The notes under the pieces are model-generated. The model was not told the origin of the DNA, searched no databases, and saw nothing but the letters and a program-made list of their open reading frames with translations. From Antedon mediterranea (Eukaryota > Echinodermata > Crinoidea > Comatulida > Antedonidae): DNA of 64,000 nucleotides. How positions within the stretch are numbered: position 1 is the stretch's first letter; the number at the start of each line of letters is the position of its first letter. This document shows positions 13,201 through 25,155 of this stretch, piece by piece. The stretch covers positions 29,748,001 to 29,812,000 of the forward strand of contig NC_092674.1 in NCBI RefSeq assembly GCF_964355755.1. Direction: 5' to 3'. The position numbers were made by a program, and so were the translations under genes.

Positions 13201-15626
13201 CTGTATGGTGTATGCCCCAGTGTATGTAAACGTAGTTTTGCTAGGCAATGAATGGGGTAGTAGATTCCAAGTAGAATCCATATATCCAGTCTAGCATACA
13301 CAATTCTAGCATACACAATTATATACTGTTGTAAAGTTACAGAATACTGCCCTCTATATGATTATGCAATATTGCAACTTCCGTCTTGCGTTAGGTTTAC
13401 TGTTGGTGACAGGTTGCAAACGTTTGAAAGCTATTGCATGTGACAGAGCACCAGCTGATTTTCTGTTGCCCCAAAAAAGTATAATCATTATGCTCAACTG
13501 AATTTCCCATCGCCCCTCTCTTACATCCTGTTGTATAAGCTTATTTGAAGCCGTGAGAATTATGCATTTGTGGACATAAACAGATTGCCAACAGTTTGCA
13601 TATTCTGTGTCATATTTTTTTCGCTTCTGAACGTTTTTCCAATCAAATTTATCACTATATCTTCGATAGTGATAGAAAGAATGGAAGATTGCAAAAGAAT
13701 GTCCATGCATTGTTAAACACCATGCACTTGATCATGGTAAAAACAAGCAGGCTATATCATTACTAATGTCTGGCAGACTTCCACTCAATTCCATCCAAGA
13801 ACTAATTAATTATTCGTCAGTCATTAGCTATTAGTTTTGTTGTTGACAGATGAGTTAATGAATTTATAACAGACATTTGAATGTAAAAATAAAGTTTCAT
13901 AACAATGAATTTAAATCTGGAATTGGTGTGTTAGACTATCACAATCTAAAACAACATCTATTGATTAACATCTTTTACAGGTGTCATTGCACGCATGTGG
14001 TGTAGCAACAGATATGGTAATTACAAGATGTATCCAAAATGATGCTTCGTTCGTTTCAAGTCCTTGTTGCTATGGGGCTGTGAGGGATACGCACGTTATA
14101 ACGTATCCAAGGAGTAAAAGATTACGAGAGAAACCCCTCTGTTTTGAGGTAAATTTTGATACATCGATTGGTTTTTTATTTGTAACTCAAATGCCAACTT
14201 TAAGTCAATGGCTACCAGATGTCTCTGTGAGACGGTTATTTGAACCAGTACCAGTACCAGTACCATAATTGAAATATGCTACTCCACTAAATTATATAAT
14301 TTTCACCAGTATCATTTCTCAGGGCTCATGTTTTTTATTTAATTTTTTTTTTGTAGGATTATAGAATATTGGCTCACGCTGCTGAGCATACAACATGGGA
14401 TTTTGACAGTGACGCTGCCAAACAAGGTAATTTTTTTAAATCCTAACAAAGCGTTTGCATTTTTCTTCTGATCGTCAATTTTAAATTGGATTAAATCTTA
14501 TAAATACCTGTAAACAATAAATAAAACATTGACATAGTCATGAAAAATTAAAAATAATGCTATAAGTGATTGAACTAGTAATCTATTTTGATTTTGGTAA
14601 TTTTATAAACACAGTGTAACTGTAATATGTCCTTTGTCGTAAATTTCAAACAGATTATTTCTGAATTCTAAGAGGACAGGTTACACATGTAATTAAAACT
14701 TCCTTCCAGTTGGATGTAATCGTTGCAAGATCTAGTAATGTTTATGTAAACTCTAGTCTGCCTTTCTTACTCATTCGCCATATAGTACTGATCACGTTTG
14801 TATAATTTATAACGGAAGCAAGCATTTCCCAAAGTGCTGACTCACCCGTCCAACAAATATCAAACATATCTATTTTTTTGTCGGCTCTACAGTGTATAGA
14901 TTAAAGTTTTACAGCTTATAATTTTTAATGAAATTTATGTTCAAAATAATATTATGGAAACATGTGATTTGAATTGTTGCTTAAATGATTTTAAAGGAAA
15001 AACATGAATCGAAAGATAAACTAGAATGCTGTAATTGACAAGGCTGAATATAATTTCCTAACAACTCTATAAATACTTTAAATTCTGTTCTATTATTTAT
15101 ATTTCATCTGTTTTAGGTTTATGTGCCTTTCTCCTTCATTCAACATTATTTTAAAGTTAATATTTCTATTTTTATAAAGCTATTTCAACACTTTGTTGAT
15201 GTGTGATGCCCAAATATGGTAGTGATATGCCCAAATTTATGGTAGTGATATGACATCATCATGTCCATATGGGCACATCATATTTTTTGTCACATAAAGT
15301 TTGATAGTGTAGACAGAGCTTAACATACTGACCTGCGAGTTAAGAACAAAATAATCTTTATGCTTCAAAATCCATGAAAGACTATCACTACATACTTTGT
15401 GGCGTTTAAGTTTTAGTGGTGTATTTTATGTCTTATACGATTTTAAATTTACTTTTTAATTTCAGCTAAATCATGCATGGCCTGTATTGATTCTGATAGG
15501 CTTTTTTATTCTATGGAACACGGATACCAGGTGTGGATGACAACAATGGAACCATTTACATGCACTCCTAAGAACAACTTACTGATTGGTGTCAATAAAA
15601 ACAGAGCAGATAAGCTACATATATGA
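10221..15626 (+). CDS. GSTCD: GSTCD, glutathione S-transferase C-terminal domain-containing protein with a class I methyltransferase domain
   Basis: Nine coding exons: 10221-10245, 10447-10832, 10926-11752, 11912-12063, 12379-12494, 12873-13046, 13981-14148, 14357-14426, 15466-15626, giving 692 aa (human is about 630). The 25-bp first exon was chosen because it is the only nearby ATG that splices in frame to 10447 and gives a human-like N-terminus. The middle carries the GST-C-like segment (PQLEHIFAEGINMSLIDLVV, near residues 310-330). The C-terminal half is a class I methyltransferase fold: VVDFCSGG at the end of the fifth exon with GHLGIVLAA after it, then LHACGVATDMVI and SPCCYG. A linker rich in Ser/Lys between the two is longer than in human, which explains the extra length. 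Its biochemical function is not established; human variants near GSTCD associate with lung function. It is head-to-head with PIBF1 and convergent with the PKS. Confidence 0.94.
12115..12315 (+). mobile_element. tRNA-derived SINE
   Basis: The head resembles a tRNA gene: an A-box-like TAGCTTGGTGGTTAACAT at 12127 and a B box GGTTCAATCC at 12171-12180, about 45 bp apart. The body (CTCCCTAAGTCTCAAATGAG) recurs at 44733-44850 in reverse. The 3' part CATCCTGTAATTGGCGAGTT recurs alone near 39995. It lies in a GSTCD intron. Confidence 0.75.
12519..12661. repeat. Fold-back MITE family A, near-complete copy
   Basis: The left end is GCTCTGTCTACACTATCAAA and the right end is TTTGATAGTGTAAACAGAACTT, with the usual CATATC/GATATG palindromic core. 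It begins about 24 bp after the GSTCD splice donor at 12495. Confidence 0.85.
15197..15322. repeat. Fold-back MITE family A, left-truncated copy
   Basis: It starts within the GTGTGATGCCCAAATATGG arm and ends in AGTTTGATAGTGTAGACAGA. It is in the last GSTCD intron. Confidence 0.8.
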
Positions 15627-15655
15627 AGGCAAACTTTAACTTAATATTGTAGTAG

Positions 15656-15766
15656 TAAGGGAGTGGGGTGGGAGTAAGGGAGTAAGGGAGTGGGGTGGGA
15701 GTAAGGGAGTAAGGGATTGGGGTGGGAGTAAGGGAGTGGGGTGGGAGTAAGGGAGTGGGGTGGGAT
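15656..15766 (+). repeat. G-rich minisatellite in the GSTCD 3' UTR
   Basis: Alternating GTAAGGGA and GTGGGGTGGGA units form a run of about 110 bp with dozens of G3-G4 tracts, beginning 30 bp after the GSTCD stop. On the mRNA-sense strand this is a strong potential G-quadruplex former. Confidence 0.85.
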
Positions 15767-16013
15767 AAATGGTAGTGCTGATAGTGCAGGTGTATTGCTA
15801 TTCTTTTTAAAACAGTAGCATTAATGCTATTAACTCTATCGTTCTGGTAGTATAACATTTCCTCTTCTATAAGGGCAATACACTATATAGGCCAATTGTA
15901 CACAGTTTATTTGTTTACAAAGCCAACTGAAAACAGTGCCTAGACCCATCCGTAGAAGAAGTTTGGCCAGAAAACTCAAATTTTAGCATGCGACACATTT
16001 TAATATAATATTC

Positions 16014-16019
16014 AATAAA
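16014..16019 (+). terminator. GSTCD poly(A) signal AATAAA
   Basis: This is a canonical hexamer about 390 bp after the GSTCD stop. The facing PKS transcript has its own signal about 560 bp away, so the two genes converge without obvious overlap. Confidence 0.55.
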
Positions 16020-16574
16020 CAGCAATTTAAACTTTGAATACTGTTGTCATTTATTTATACAAACATTGTTTATAATGTCACCTCTTACGTTCTCGTAATA
16101 TAAATAGACATTAAATGGTGCCAATTTTAAGAATGACTATGATGAGAGTTATTTACATCTAACAAATCCTATGACATTACAATCATTTATTGATATTAGT
16201 CATGCTTGCTAGCTCAAATATGTCACAATGTTGCTTACAAATTATGTATTAAATTGTAAAACAGATTGATTGAAATTGAAATATTTTGATTAAAAAAGAT
16301 ATAAAAACAAACTACTACTCTTTTTACTTTATTCATGATTCAATTTACTTTTTATCAAATACATAAATGTCAATCTGAAATGCTTCCTGTTGTTTGTTTA
16401 ATCTACTTATGGCAATCAATTTCTAGGATAGCATTCCACACAAAACCGTTCCACATTGCATACTTCATTCGAAACATCATCGTTTATAAAAACCCATTAT
16501 TTTACACACACTGTAGCATCTCTAACATTAAACTCCCCTCAATACAAAAAAATATCTTATGAATTATAGATATA

Positions 16575-16580
16575 TTTATT
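16575..16580 (-). terminator. PKS poly(A) signal AATAAA (minus strand)
   Basis: TTTATT on the plus strand is AATAAA in the PKS sense direction, 97 bp after the stop codon at 16677. Confidence 0.55.
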
Positions 16581-16676
16581 TAATATTAAAAACTCTCTTT
16601 TTCAGATTTTTTAAATGTAACATGCAGTTTATTATCGCTAACAATTTGACAGTTGCTCTTTCAGTATTGTAATATT

Positions 16677-19600
16677 TTATTTTCTGATAATGGTTGTTGC
16701 GCTGGCACGGGATAGCGTTCCAATCTTGATGTTGACTCCTGGTAATGCGTTGCCGACTTCTTTTACAATGTTCTTCCATGCTGTGTTGATGTACATATGT
16801 TTTCCTGGAAGAATAATCTTCTTGAATTTTTTGCCTTCTTGTTGCTGTAGGTGCCAATCGTCCAAAAGGTGTGGGTTGATGAACGGATCACTCTTTCCGC
16901 CAAAGGTCGTGATATTGCAAGGTAGACGATCTTTGTGACGGCATCTGTACTTCTTGCATGTCATGATGGCTGCCTCGATTGATGGTATCATTCGGCTCAT
17001 TAGACGCGAGTTGTTCAAGGTGGCTTGATCTAAGAAACTGAACTTGACGTTTTCTTGTTCCAGATTCTTTGCAACGTTGCCTCGTGAAGAAATTACTCGT
17101 CGAAGCTTTCGATATACTGATGTTGGTGCGTCTAATTCTTCTGGATGTGGATACGGCAAAGTTGGTGCGTACCATGCACTGATAAATAATTGAATAGGAC
17201 TTGAATTGAACTTTTTCATAATGTGATGGGCTGTTTCAAAAGCGATCAAAGCACCAAGGCTGTGACCAAAGAACACAAAACGATTTTTAATAAGCCGTGG
17301 AGCAAGAGCTTCGGATAGTTTTGTTACAATCTCTTGCATATCGTGTTGAGGTTTTTCTCGCTCTCTACCTTCCCATCCAGGAAACTGTAGCATGATTGTC
17401 TGAATGTTGTACTGAGCAAATAAATTCCTCCAGTGACTAAACATAGATGGGCCTCCTCCCACTGACGGGAAGCATACAACCTGTCCATGTGGTGCTGTTA
17501 TGTTGTCATCAATTCGGTACCATATCTCACCAGGTGTTGGAGAAATCGCTTGGTCAGCTCCATCGTTTTGATCTTGTTCTGTAGAGCCTGACATGATCTT
17601 TTTGTAGATGGACTGTGTGAGATTCCTCATAGTAAGGTTGTCGTTAAGGAGTTCAATAGCCACAACTGACACTCCAAAGTTCTCGTGAATTATACCGCTT
17701 AGCTCAGACGACATATGTGAATCAAGACCTAAACCGACTGGGGAAGTATCTTCAGATATATCATTAGTGATGCCAAGTCTTTGGGCAATGTGATTAGATA
17801 CTGTCTCAAATATCATGTTTGTCGCTTCAGTCGGGCTTAGAAGTCTAATTTTCATCTTTAGGTCATGTTCTGTAGCTAGAAATGTGTCTCTGTTTGAGAA
17901 CAAGTTCTTAAATATTGATAGTGTTCCTGCTGCTTCTTTGAAATGTTGAGAAAGCATCACACGATTGTTTTCGGCATACATTTTACGGTTGACTGAACCG
18001 GTCAATCCTAGCTCAGGATAATCTGTAACCAGCATGCATCCTAATCCTCTAAGAACATCTGAAGGAGAAAGACTCATCAACCCATTTTTCTCCCATTGGT
18101 CTACGTAACCTTTTCTAGCAGCGAATCCTGATGTGTTGATAACACCAGGACAAATCACAGTAGCCGGTAGCCCCATCTTCCTCCTCATGCTACAAAGAGA
18201 TGACAGAAAAGCGTTGGCAGCGCAATAGCTTCCTTGGCCGCCATTACCAATCATCTCAACAATGGATGAGAACATAACAAAGTACTTTATTGGAAGATTC
18301 ATGCGCATGCTCAGTTGATGTAATGATAGAGCGCCAAAGCCCTTCGTTGCTACAACTTCTTTCCATCTGTCTGGGTGTATTTGCCTTATAGCCATGTCAT
18401 GATAAACAGTAGCGCAATGGAAGATGCCTTCAAGTGGTAGTTCGCCATTATCTTTGATTGCACATAGAGCCTTTTCAAGATTTCCAAACCTCATTAAATC
18501 AGCTTTTAGATGAGTTATTCTGGCACCACTATCACGGAATATCTTGAATCGACTTATCGCTTCCTCTTCCGGTGTGAACCGGGAAACGACATATATGTGA
18601 CTTGCTCCGCAGTTGACCAACCATTCGATGAGTTCAAGACCAATGCCCTTTGACCCTCCAGTTACTAGATATGAAGCGTCTGGGTTGGCTTGGAAACCAA
18701 TATCTTCAAAATTTAGAGTTGCCGAAATAGTGTCTTCGTCAACACAAACGGTTGTATCATCAAGAGACGCGTGAGTGGCCTTTGCGAGTTTCGACATCTG
18801 AGCCGTTGGAATAGCAAGTGACTTGAGAGCCTGGAAGTCGTTATGAACGCTGAACATCTGCAGCAGACGAGTCATTGAATCTTGTAGTCGTACGCGCATC
18901 TGATCATACTTTCCAAGACCCATATCAATACCAATGTAGTAAATGTTTGGTGGTAGTACCCCGATTTTGCACTCGTTTTCGCCATTCTTTCCCGGAATCT
19001 GTACAATCGTACCGAATGGTTTGAGCTTGGCAATAAGTCTGTCAAGATGGTACCCATTGTCAATCATACCACCAGCAAACAGGAGGACATCAACCTCATT
19101 ATCTTGAATCATACTTTCAAAGTTATCTGGTGACGTTATAACCACACGTGAATCGCCAAGTATACCAAGAAGTTTCTCCACAGGAAATATGTTTTCATCA
19201 TTCTCCACATGGATGAAAACGTTTGCCCCTTGTTCTAACGCCAAGTGTGTCGTTGCAAGTCCGATCCTATCACTTAATGAGGACAAATAGACAATTACTG
19301 ACCCGTTTTCATTAAGTTTTAATGTATCATGAAATGCAACAAACGCGGGTAAATAGTCCTTTACAATATTAATGGCCTCAGTTGGTGTTAGGTTGCCTGG
19401 AACTGGGACAAGCTCGTTAGCTGCTGTACATATTGTCGATGTAACTACGCCATCTGCTTTGAATCCTAGAACAGTGTTTCGCGTCCTAAGCATGACGTGT
19501 ACTTCTTCTGTGCAGTGTACTATCTTCCCGGAATACAGATATCCTTGTAGGCTATTACCATCAGCTTCATCGTATTGATATTGCGCGGCAAATGCCCCGG

Positions 19601-22600
19601 CTTTTACAAGAACATCTTCAGGTCGTCTGACAAGTGGTGGATCGCTGTCCTGTTTCACCAGAAGACGTTTAGCTTTCACTGATTGTTCAATATTTACAAT
19701 CCAGTTTGATGATTGTGTTGGAGCAGAGAAGCTTGACTGTGGTTCCATAACAACTCTTGGTGCGTAAACCTCAAACGTCATCTCTCTAGGGAAGTCTGCT
19801 GAAGGTCGTCGTGGTACTCGTCTTCTCATTACAACATGATTTTCATCAGTTGGGATTGCTTTCATATAGTTGTACAGCCAAATAGCTGATTCCTCTTGAT
19901 CAATATGTGCAGGCAAGTCTATTGTGAACACTTGTAGTTCAGGATCCTCGTGCATAAGTGTCATTCCTAATGCTTGTACAGTGGATGACATCGGGTCGAT
20001 GGGGTCAATATCAAGAACTGCGTGCGCACTTCTAGTCACAAGCCATATTCTAGGCTTAACCTTTGCGTCATGTTTGCTTACAGCTTTGTAAAGGCTTATC
20101 GGGGCAATTGCGCTGATATTCTGTGCTTCATCGAAGTTTTCTTCTGTAATAGCATCTATTGACCCAAGTTCACGAACATCTAGTGTTGAAAGAACGATTA
20201 AATCGGTGACCATACCAAGAGAACGCAGTACCCGACGGAAGCGCTCATCTGAATCTGCTAAAATACGCGGGTCAAGCATACTGACAACATTTTCAACTTC
20301 TAGACGTTTCTTTAAATCAAAACAAACGCCGTTCTTGTCTTTAAATATCACTATTGCGCCTGCTTCTTCAGGGTTGTTCGGAATGTAGCTGATTGTTCGT
20401 CTGTTTTTAGATGTGGAGGCCGTTGGTATTTCGACTTCAGCCTTCTTTACGTAGACTGGAACCCATTCACGTCTCCAAAGTTGTATACTTTCATCTGGCT
20501 CTGGTGAATTCACATTTTCAAATATAAGTCTGTCGAACTGGGCGAATATTTTATGGTTGGCGGCATCAGCAACAACAATATATCCAACGGTTGTGTCTCC
20601 CTCCAACATCATCTGCACGTTAAAAACTATTCTTGTTGGTGATTTACCTTTCATTAATATTCGTTCCACAGCTCTTGGAACTTTGAACCATTTTGTGAAA
20701 CCACCGGTCTCGTTCCGTGCTCTCTGTTGCTCTTGTAACATAATGCAAAGACCAAATCCTTGGAATACGCTATCGAGGAAAGCGGGATGGAAGACAAAAT
20801 TGTCGAATTCTCGTACAAGTGTCTCTTGAGCAGTGGCGTAAACCAGTGCTTCGTTACAGTCGTGACTGAAATAAGCCTTTGTGGTGCTTTTAAAGTTGTC
20901 ACCAAGTTCAAAACCACCTTTCCATAATGTTGCATAAAACTCGTCTTTTTCCATTTCTCTTGGGCAACGTCTTCTGATATCATCTGTTGCAAGTTTTGAT
21001 TCTAACTCCTCAGTTTGTTCCAAGATGTTCACGTTCGTATTTCGTCGTTTGCCGATTGTATCAACAAGTGCACTACCGTGCAATGTCCATCCCTTTTCTG
21101 TAGGATTATAACTTCGAAGTGAAAACTTTGCCTCTTTAGATCTTAGTTCAACGGTAGTCTCCAAGGTACCTTTGACATCAGGTGTGAAGATGAATCTTTC
21201 AAAATTAACCCACCTCAGAGTGAGTATATCTGCGTCTGGTAAAACTGCACGAGCAGCTGCTAGAGCAGTTTCTGTGTGGGCTGCTGCAGGTATCACAGCA
21301 CTTCCTTGTAAGATATGATCTCTTAACCAAGGTACAGAACCAATTGTGAATTCAGAACGCCATACTTTCAAAGTACTCTCGTCATGGAAGTGAGATGTTT
21401 CCAAAGGTTTGCCCAGAAGAGGGTGATCTTTCAATGGGAACAAAAACATTTCCTTCGCTGTCTCTGTAGTAGCACTACAATGAACTCTTTGCCATGGGTA
21501 CGTCGGAAGTGACATCACCTTGTACTCTTGTTCATTGAATAACAACTCTGTTTCCAATGAGTAACCCTCTACGTGTAGTTTTGCTAGCGAGCGTAGGACA
21601 TTAACCCGATCGTCTGCTAAATCGCGCGTATCAGTTGGTCGTCTGAGAGAACCAGTAATAAAAATAGATTTTGATCTGTTTAAATTTGAGTTTATTACGT
21701 CTCTGACAGCAGGTGACAGCGATGGATGAGGACCAACCTCCAAAAAGCAATTGTATCCTTCTTGGAGAAGTTTTTCAACACCAGACATAAATTTCACTTG
21801 TCCTCTTATGTTCTTCCACCAGTAAGCCCCGGTGTTTGTGTCGTCCCTTGTAAGGTACTGATTTGTAACTGTTGACATCATCGGTATGACAGGGCTAGAT
21901 TCAAGTGATTGTCTGTTTGTACTGTTTGGAGATAGAAACTTAACTTTCTTTAAAAAGTCTTTTCGTATGTGATCTTGTTGGTAGCTGTGAAATGCGTTTG
22001 CAACGTGCAAGCGCGTACAGCGTAATCCCTCCTCACGCAGGCCATCTGCAAACGTTGTCAGTGCTTCTGTTTCACCAGACAAAACAATCTGAGTTGGACT
22101 ATTTACTGCGGCAACATCAACAACACTTACACACTCACTGCCATCAAGTCGGGTCTGGATGTCCTCTACTGAATGTAGAACTGCGACCATAGTACCACGT
22201 CCTGTAGTCTTGCGTAACTGACGACCTCTGTGGTAGATTATCTTGATGGCATCGTCTAGGGTAATCAAACCTGCTACGTGAGCTGCAGCAACTTCACCGA
22301 CACTATGACCGATGACGGCATCCGGCGTAACTCCGCGCTGGCGGTATAGTTCTGCTAAACCAATCTGGACGGCAAATATTGATGGTTGGGCAATTTCTGT
22401 GGAATAGAACATGTTTTTTATTAGATTAAGCTTCACGTATTGAACTGAATGTAAGAAGCAGTAATAGATGGTCAGGTTCAATCTACTTACCAGTAATATT
22501 GACTGTTTCCTTGTCTGTTTCTTTGGTTAGTGTGTGGACGAGTGACCACTTTGCGCCACATTTGGTCAATGCTTTGTCGATACGCTGTAAAACATAGAAA

Positions 22601-25116
22601 TAGTTCCATGAATAATACTTTTAAAATGCATTAGAATTGAGTTGAAAGTTTCCCTCTACAATGACAACATAAGCGATCACCTCTCGTTATAGATCTGTCA
22701 ATTAGTACACAGAGGATAATTTCAGGAATAATGAAAAACACTGAATGTTTTAATTGGACATACCTTGATGACATTTCGGAAAGTTGGTTCATCTTCCATC
22801 AGATTTCTTGCCATTCCCCACCACTGTGTGCCCATACCAGAGAACACAAACACCAGACGGTGCCCTGATGTCCCATCTGCCATCTTTCCTTCCACAACAT
22901 TAGTAGCAGCTCTAGGATCATGGTCAAGTTTCAGTCTGATTTGGTCAACAGCTTCTCTGGCAGATCTAGCAATGATACCCATCCTGTATTGATGATGGTA
23001 CGACCGGACAGATGCTGTGTAAAGAGAATTTGTGAACGCCCGGTGGTCGTTACCTATTGTATTGTTCAAGTATGTTACCCAGTCATCCAGTCGTTTCAAT
23101 AGCGCATCTTTATTGGCAGCAGAAAGAAATAGTATTCTTGGTTCTGGGGTATCGAGGGTATTGTGCACTTCAATGCGGTGTGATGGATCTGGTATTCTAG
23201 GCCCATAATATGGAAATGCTTCCATTACAATGTGAGCGTTTGCACCTCCAAAGCCAAAGGAACTGCAACCTGCAAGTCGTTTCTTTACCTTAGGCCAGCG
23301 TGTCAGTTCTGTCGGTACGCGTAAATTCAGTCCCTCAAAATCAACTGCTTCGTTTCCTTCCCGAAAATGGACAGCTTTTGGAATTTGTTCAAAGTATAAG
23401 CTAAGAGCAGTTTTGATTACCCCTGATACGCCAGAAGCTCCTTCCGAATGTCCTATGTTGGATTTGACTGACGCCATGTAAAGAGGCGGTTGATCAGGCC
23501 GTCTATTTAACCCCATAGCTTGACCGATTGCATTCGCTTCGGTTTTATCACCAATCTGGGTGCCGGTGCCGTGCGCTTCAACATATTGAACTTCTTCTGG
23601 GTGTACCTTAGCGTTCAAGTACGCCGACTCAATAAGTGCAACCTGGGCCTCAAAGCTTGGGTTGGCAATACCGGGAGTACGTCCATCGTTGCACAAGGAT
23701 CCACCACGTATCACACTGTATATCCTATCGCCATCATTTAACGCTCTTTGTAATGATTTCAAGATTACAACCCCAGCGCCCTCTGCTCTAGCGTATCCGT
23801 CGGCTGACTTGTCAAAGCTTTTACATTTTCCATCTGGTGACAACATACCGGCTTGACAGAAGCCGATACTTGTTACAGGCATGAGTGAAATATTGGCGCC
23901 ACCTGCCACCGCCATGTCACAGTCACCTGATCGTATAGCTTCGCAGGCAAGATGAACAGAGTACATAGAAGAAGAGCATGCGGTATCAATCACATAACTG
24001 GGGCCGTGGAAATCAAATTCATACGAAATTCTATTTGCAGCCATCGCGGAATTAATGCCAGAGTTTGTATACTGATTAATGTTTTCATTGGGTATGCTTG
24101 TCAGTATTCCGTACTCGCTGGCTGTCAGTCCAATATAAACGCCTGTATTTGAACCTCGCGCAGACGATGCTGGTATTCCCGCGTTTTCTAAAGATTCCCA
24201 AACAACTTCCAGTAGAAGACGAACTTGTGGATCAAGATGATTTGCCTCCTCTAAATTAAAAAAATAGAAATTTATTCAGTTTTAGTTGGTTTTGAAATTT
24301 AAAAATAAAAAAAAAACTTGAAAGTTCGTAACAGTATAGGCAAAGTAAAATTATTGAGTGATTTTGCTATATTAAGAGAAATCATGTACTTAGGTTTGGG
24401 TGCTGACGTGAACCTTAAGCTCTGTCTACATTATCAAACTTTTTGTGACAAAAAAATCTGATGTGTCCATATATGAACATGATGATGTCATATCACTACC
24501 ATATTTAGGCATTTCACCACTATATCGACTCTAGTTTGACAGTGTTGAGACAGGGCTTTGCTTCCCCATTAATTTTACTTGTTTTTCACAGCGCTTCGAG
24601 ACTGTTTTTTGCGCTTTATGAATTTAAAACCATTAAATGAATATTGCGAAGTAGAAGTCTCTTTCAAATGATTGTGATTAAACTATGCTACCTTAAATGT
24701 TTGTACAATTTACCTGGTGACATCTTGAAGAACTGTCTGTCAAACTTGAGAGGATCCTGTGTCAAATATCCGCCATTTTTGTTGTACATTTTTCCGGGAA
24801 TTTTTTTGCCTGGATACAAGAAATAAGATGTGTCGAACCTGTCGTCTGGTGGAGGAATCGAACAATCTAGTCCTTTGGCCAACATATCCCAAAACTTGGC
24901 AACAGTGTCCACACCATTGGCATATCGACACCCAATTCCAACAATGGCTATTTTTCTATCAAGGCTTAGTGTCGGGTCATGGCTTGGACTCTGACCTCGT
25001 TTTGGTCTTGCTCCTTCTTCAAACTTCATATTGTAGGATGATTTTGACCGTACTGGAAAGCTGAGCGCGCGACGCCGTCTCAGCGTACTCGAGCTGTAAT
25101 GTTCAATATGCTCCAT
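16677..25116 (-). CDS. Animal type I polyketide synthase, KS-AT-DH-(degenerate ER)-KR-ACP-TE
   Basis: Coding exons: 25116-24714, 24250-22764, 22584-22491, 22396-16677 (2567 aa, all GT-AG, in frame). A basic leader of about 54 residues precedes the ketosynthase (Cys226 in DTACSSS, His361 in EAHGTGT, His402 in NIGHS). The acyltransferase follows (Ser693 in GHSVGE, His798 in NAFHS; the AFHS form suggests malonyl-CoA). The dehydratase has His1022 in DHILQGSAVIP and Asp1203 in HPAFLDSVFQ. Next come a structural linker and an ER-like region at about 1580-1870 whose nucleotide loop is altered. The ketoreductase has GGSKGIG at 1908, Ser2039, Tyr2052 and Asn2056. The carrier-protein Ser2221 lies in GLDSHMS. 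A C-terminal thioesterase has Ser2374 in GHSLG, Asp2498 and His2528. The product should be an iteratively built, partly reduced polyketide released by the TE. Related sea urchin Pks genes make larval pigment and affect skeletogenesis; orthology here is not proven. The product is unknown. Confidence 0.95.
24417..24557. repeat. Fold-back MITE family A
   Basis: The left end is AAGCTCTGTCTACATTATCA and the right end is a diverged GACAGTGTTGAGACAGGGCT. It is in the first coding intron of the PKS, orientation-neutral because the element is palindromic. Confidence 0.8.
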
Positions 25117-25155
25117 GTTGTTTCCACAATTAAAACTTGCGGTGAATTAGCAGTT
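25117..25155 (-). other. Probable PKS 5' UTR piece in the first coding exon
   Basis: A pyrimidine-rich TTTATTTTCCCTCAG acceptor on the minus strand ends at 25156, 39 bp before the PKS ATG. A good donor (AAG|GTAAGT) at 27013 on the same strand could end an upstream non-coding exon, giving a 5' UTR intron of about 1.86 kb. Inferred from splice signals alone. Confidence 0.4.

Noticed and set aside
13981-14268. GSTCD open frame continuing past 14148
   Set aside because: It reads through a GTAAAT donor. Splicing to 14357 restores the expected C-terminal sequence.
15592-15858. Minus-strand 88-codon Pro/Leu/Thr-rich ORF
   Set aside because: It is the complement of the G-rich minisatellite in the GSTCD 3' UTR.
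18872-20992. Many short ORFs on both strands inside the PKS
   Set aside because: They are shadows of the long PKS coding exon with no family signature.
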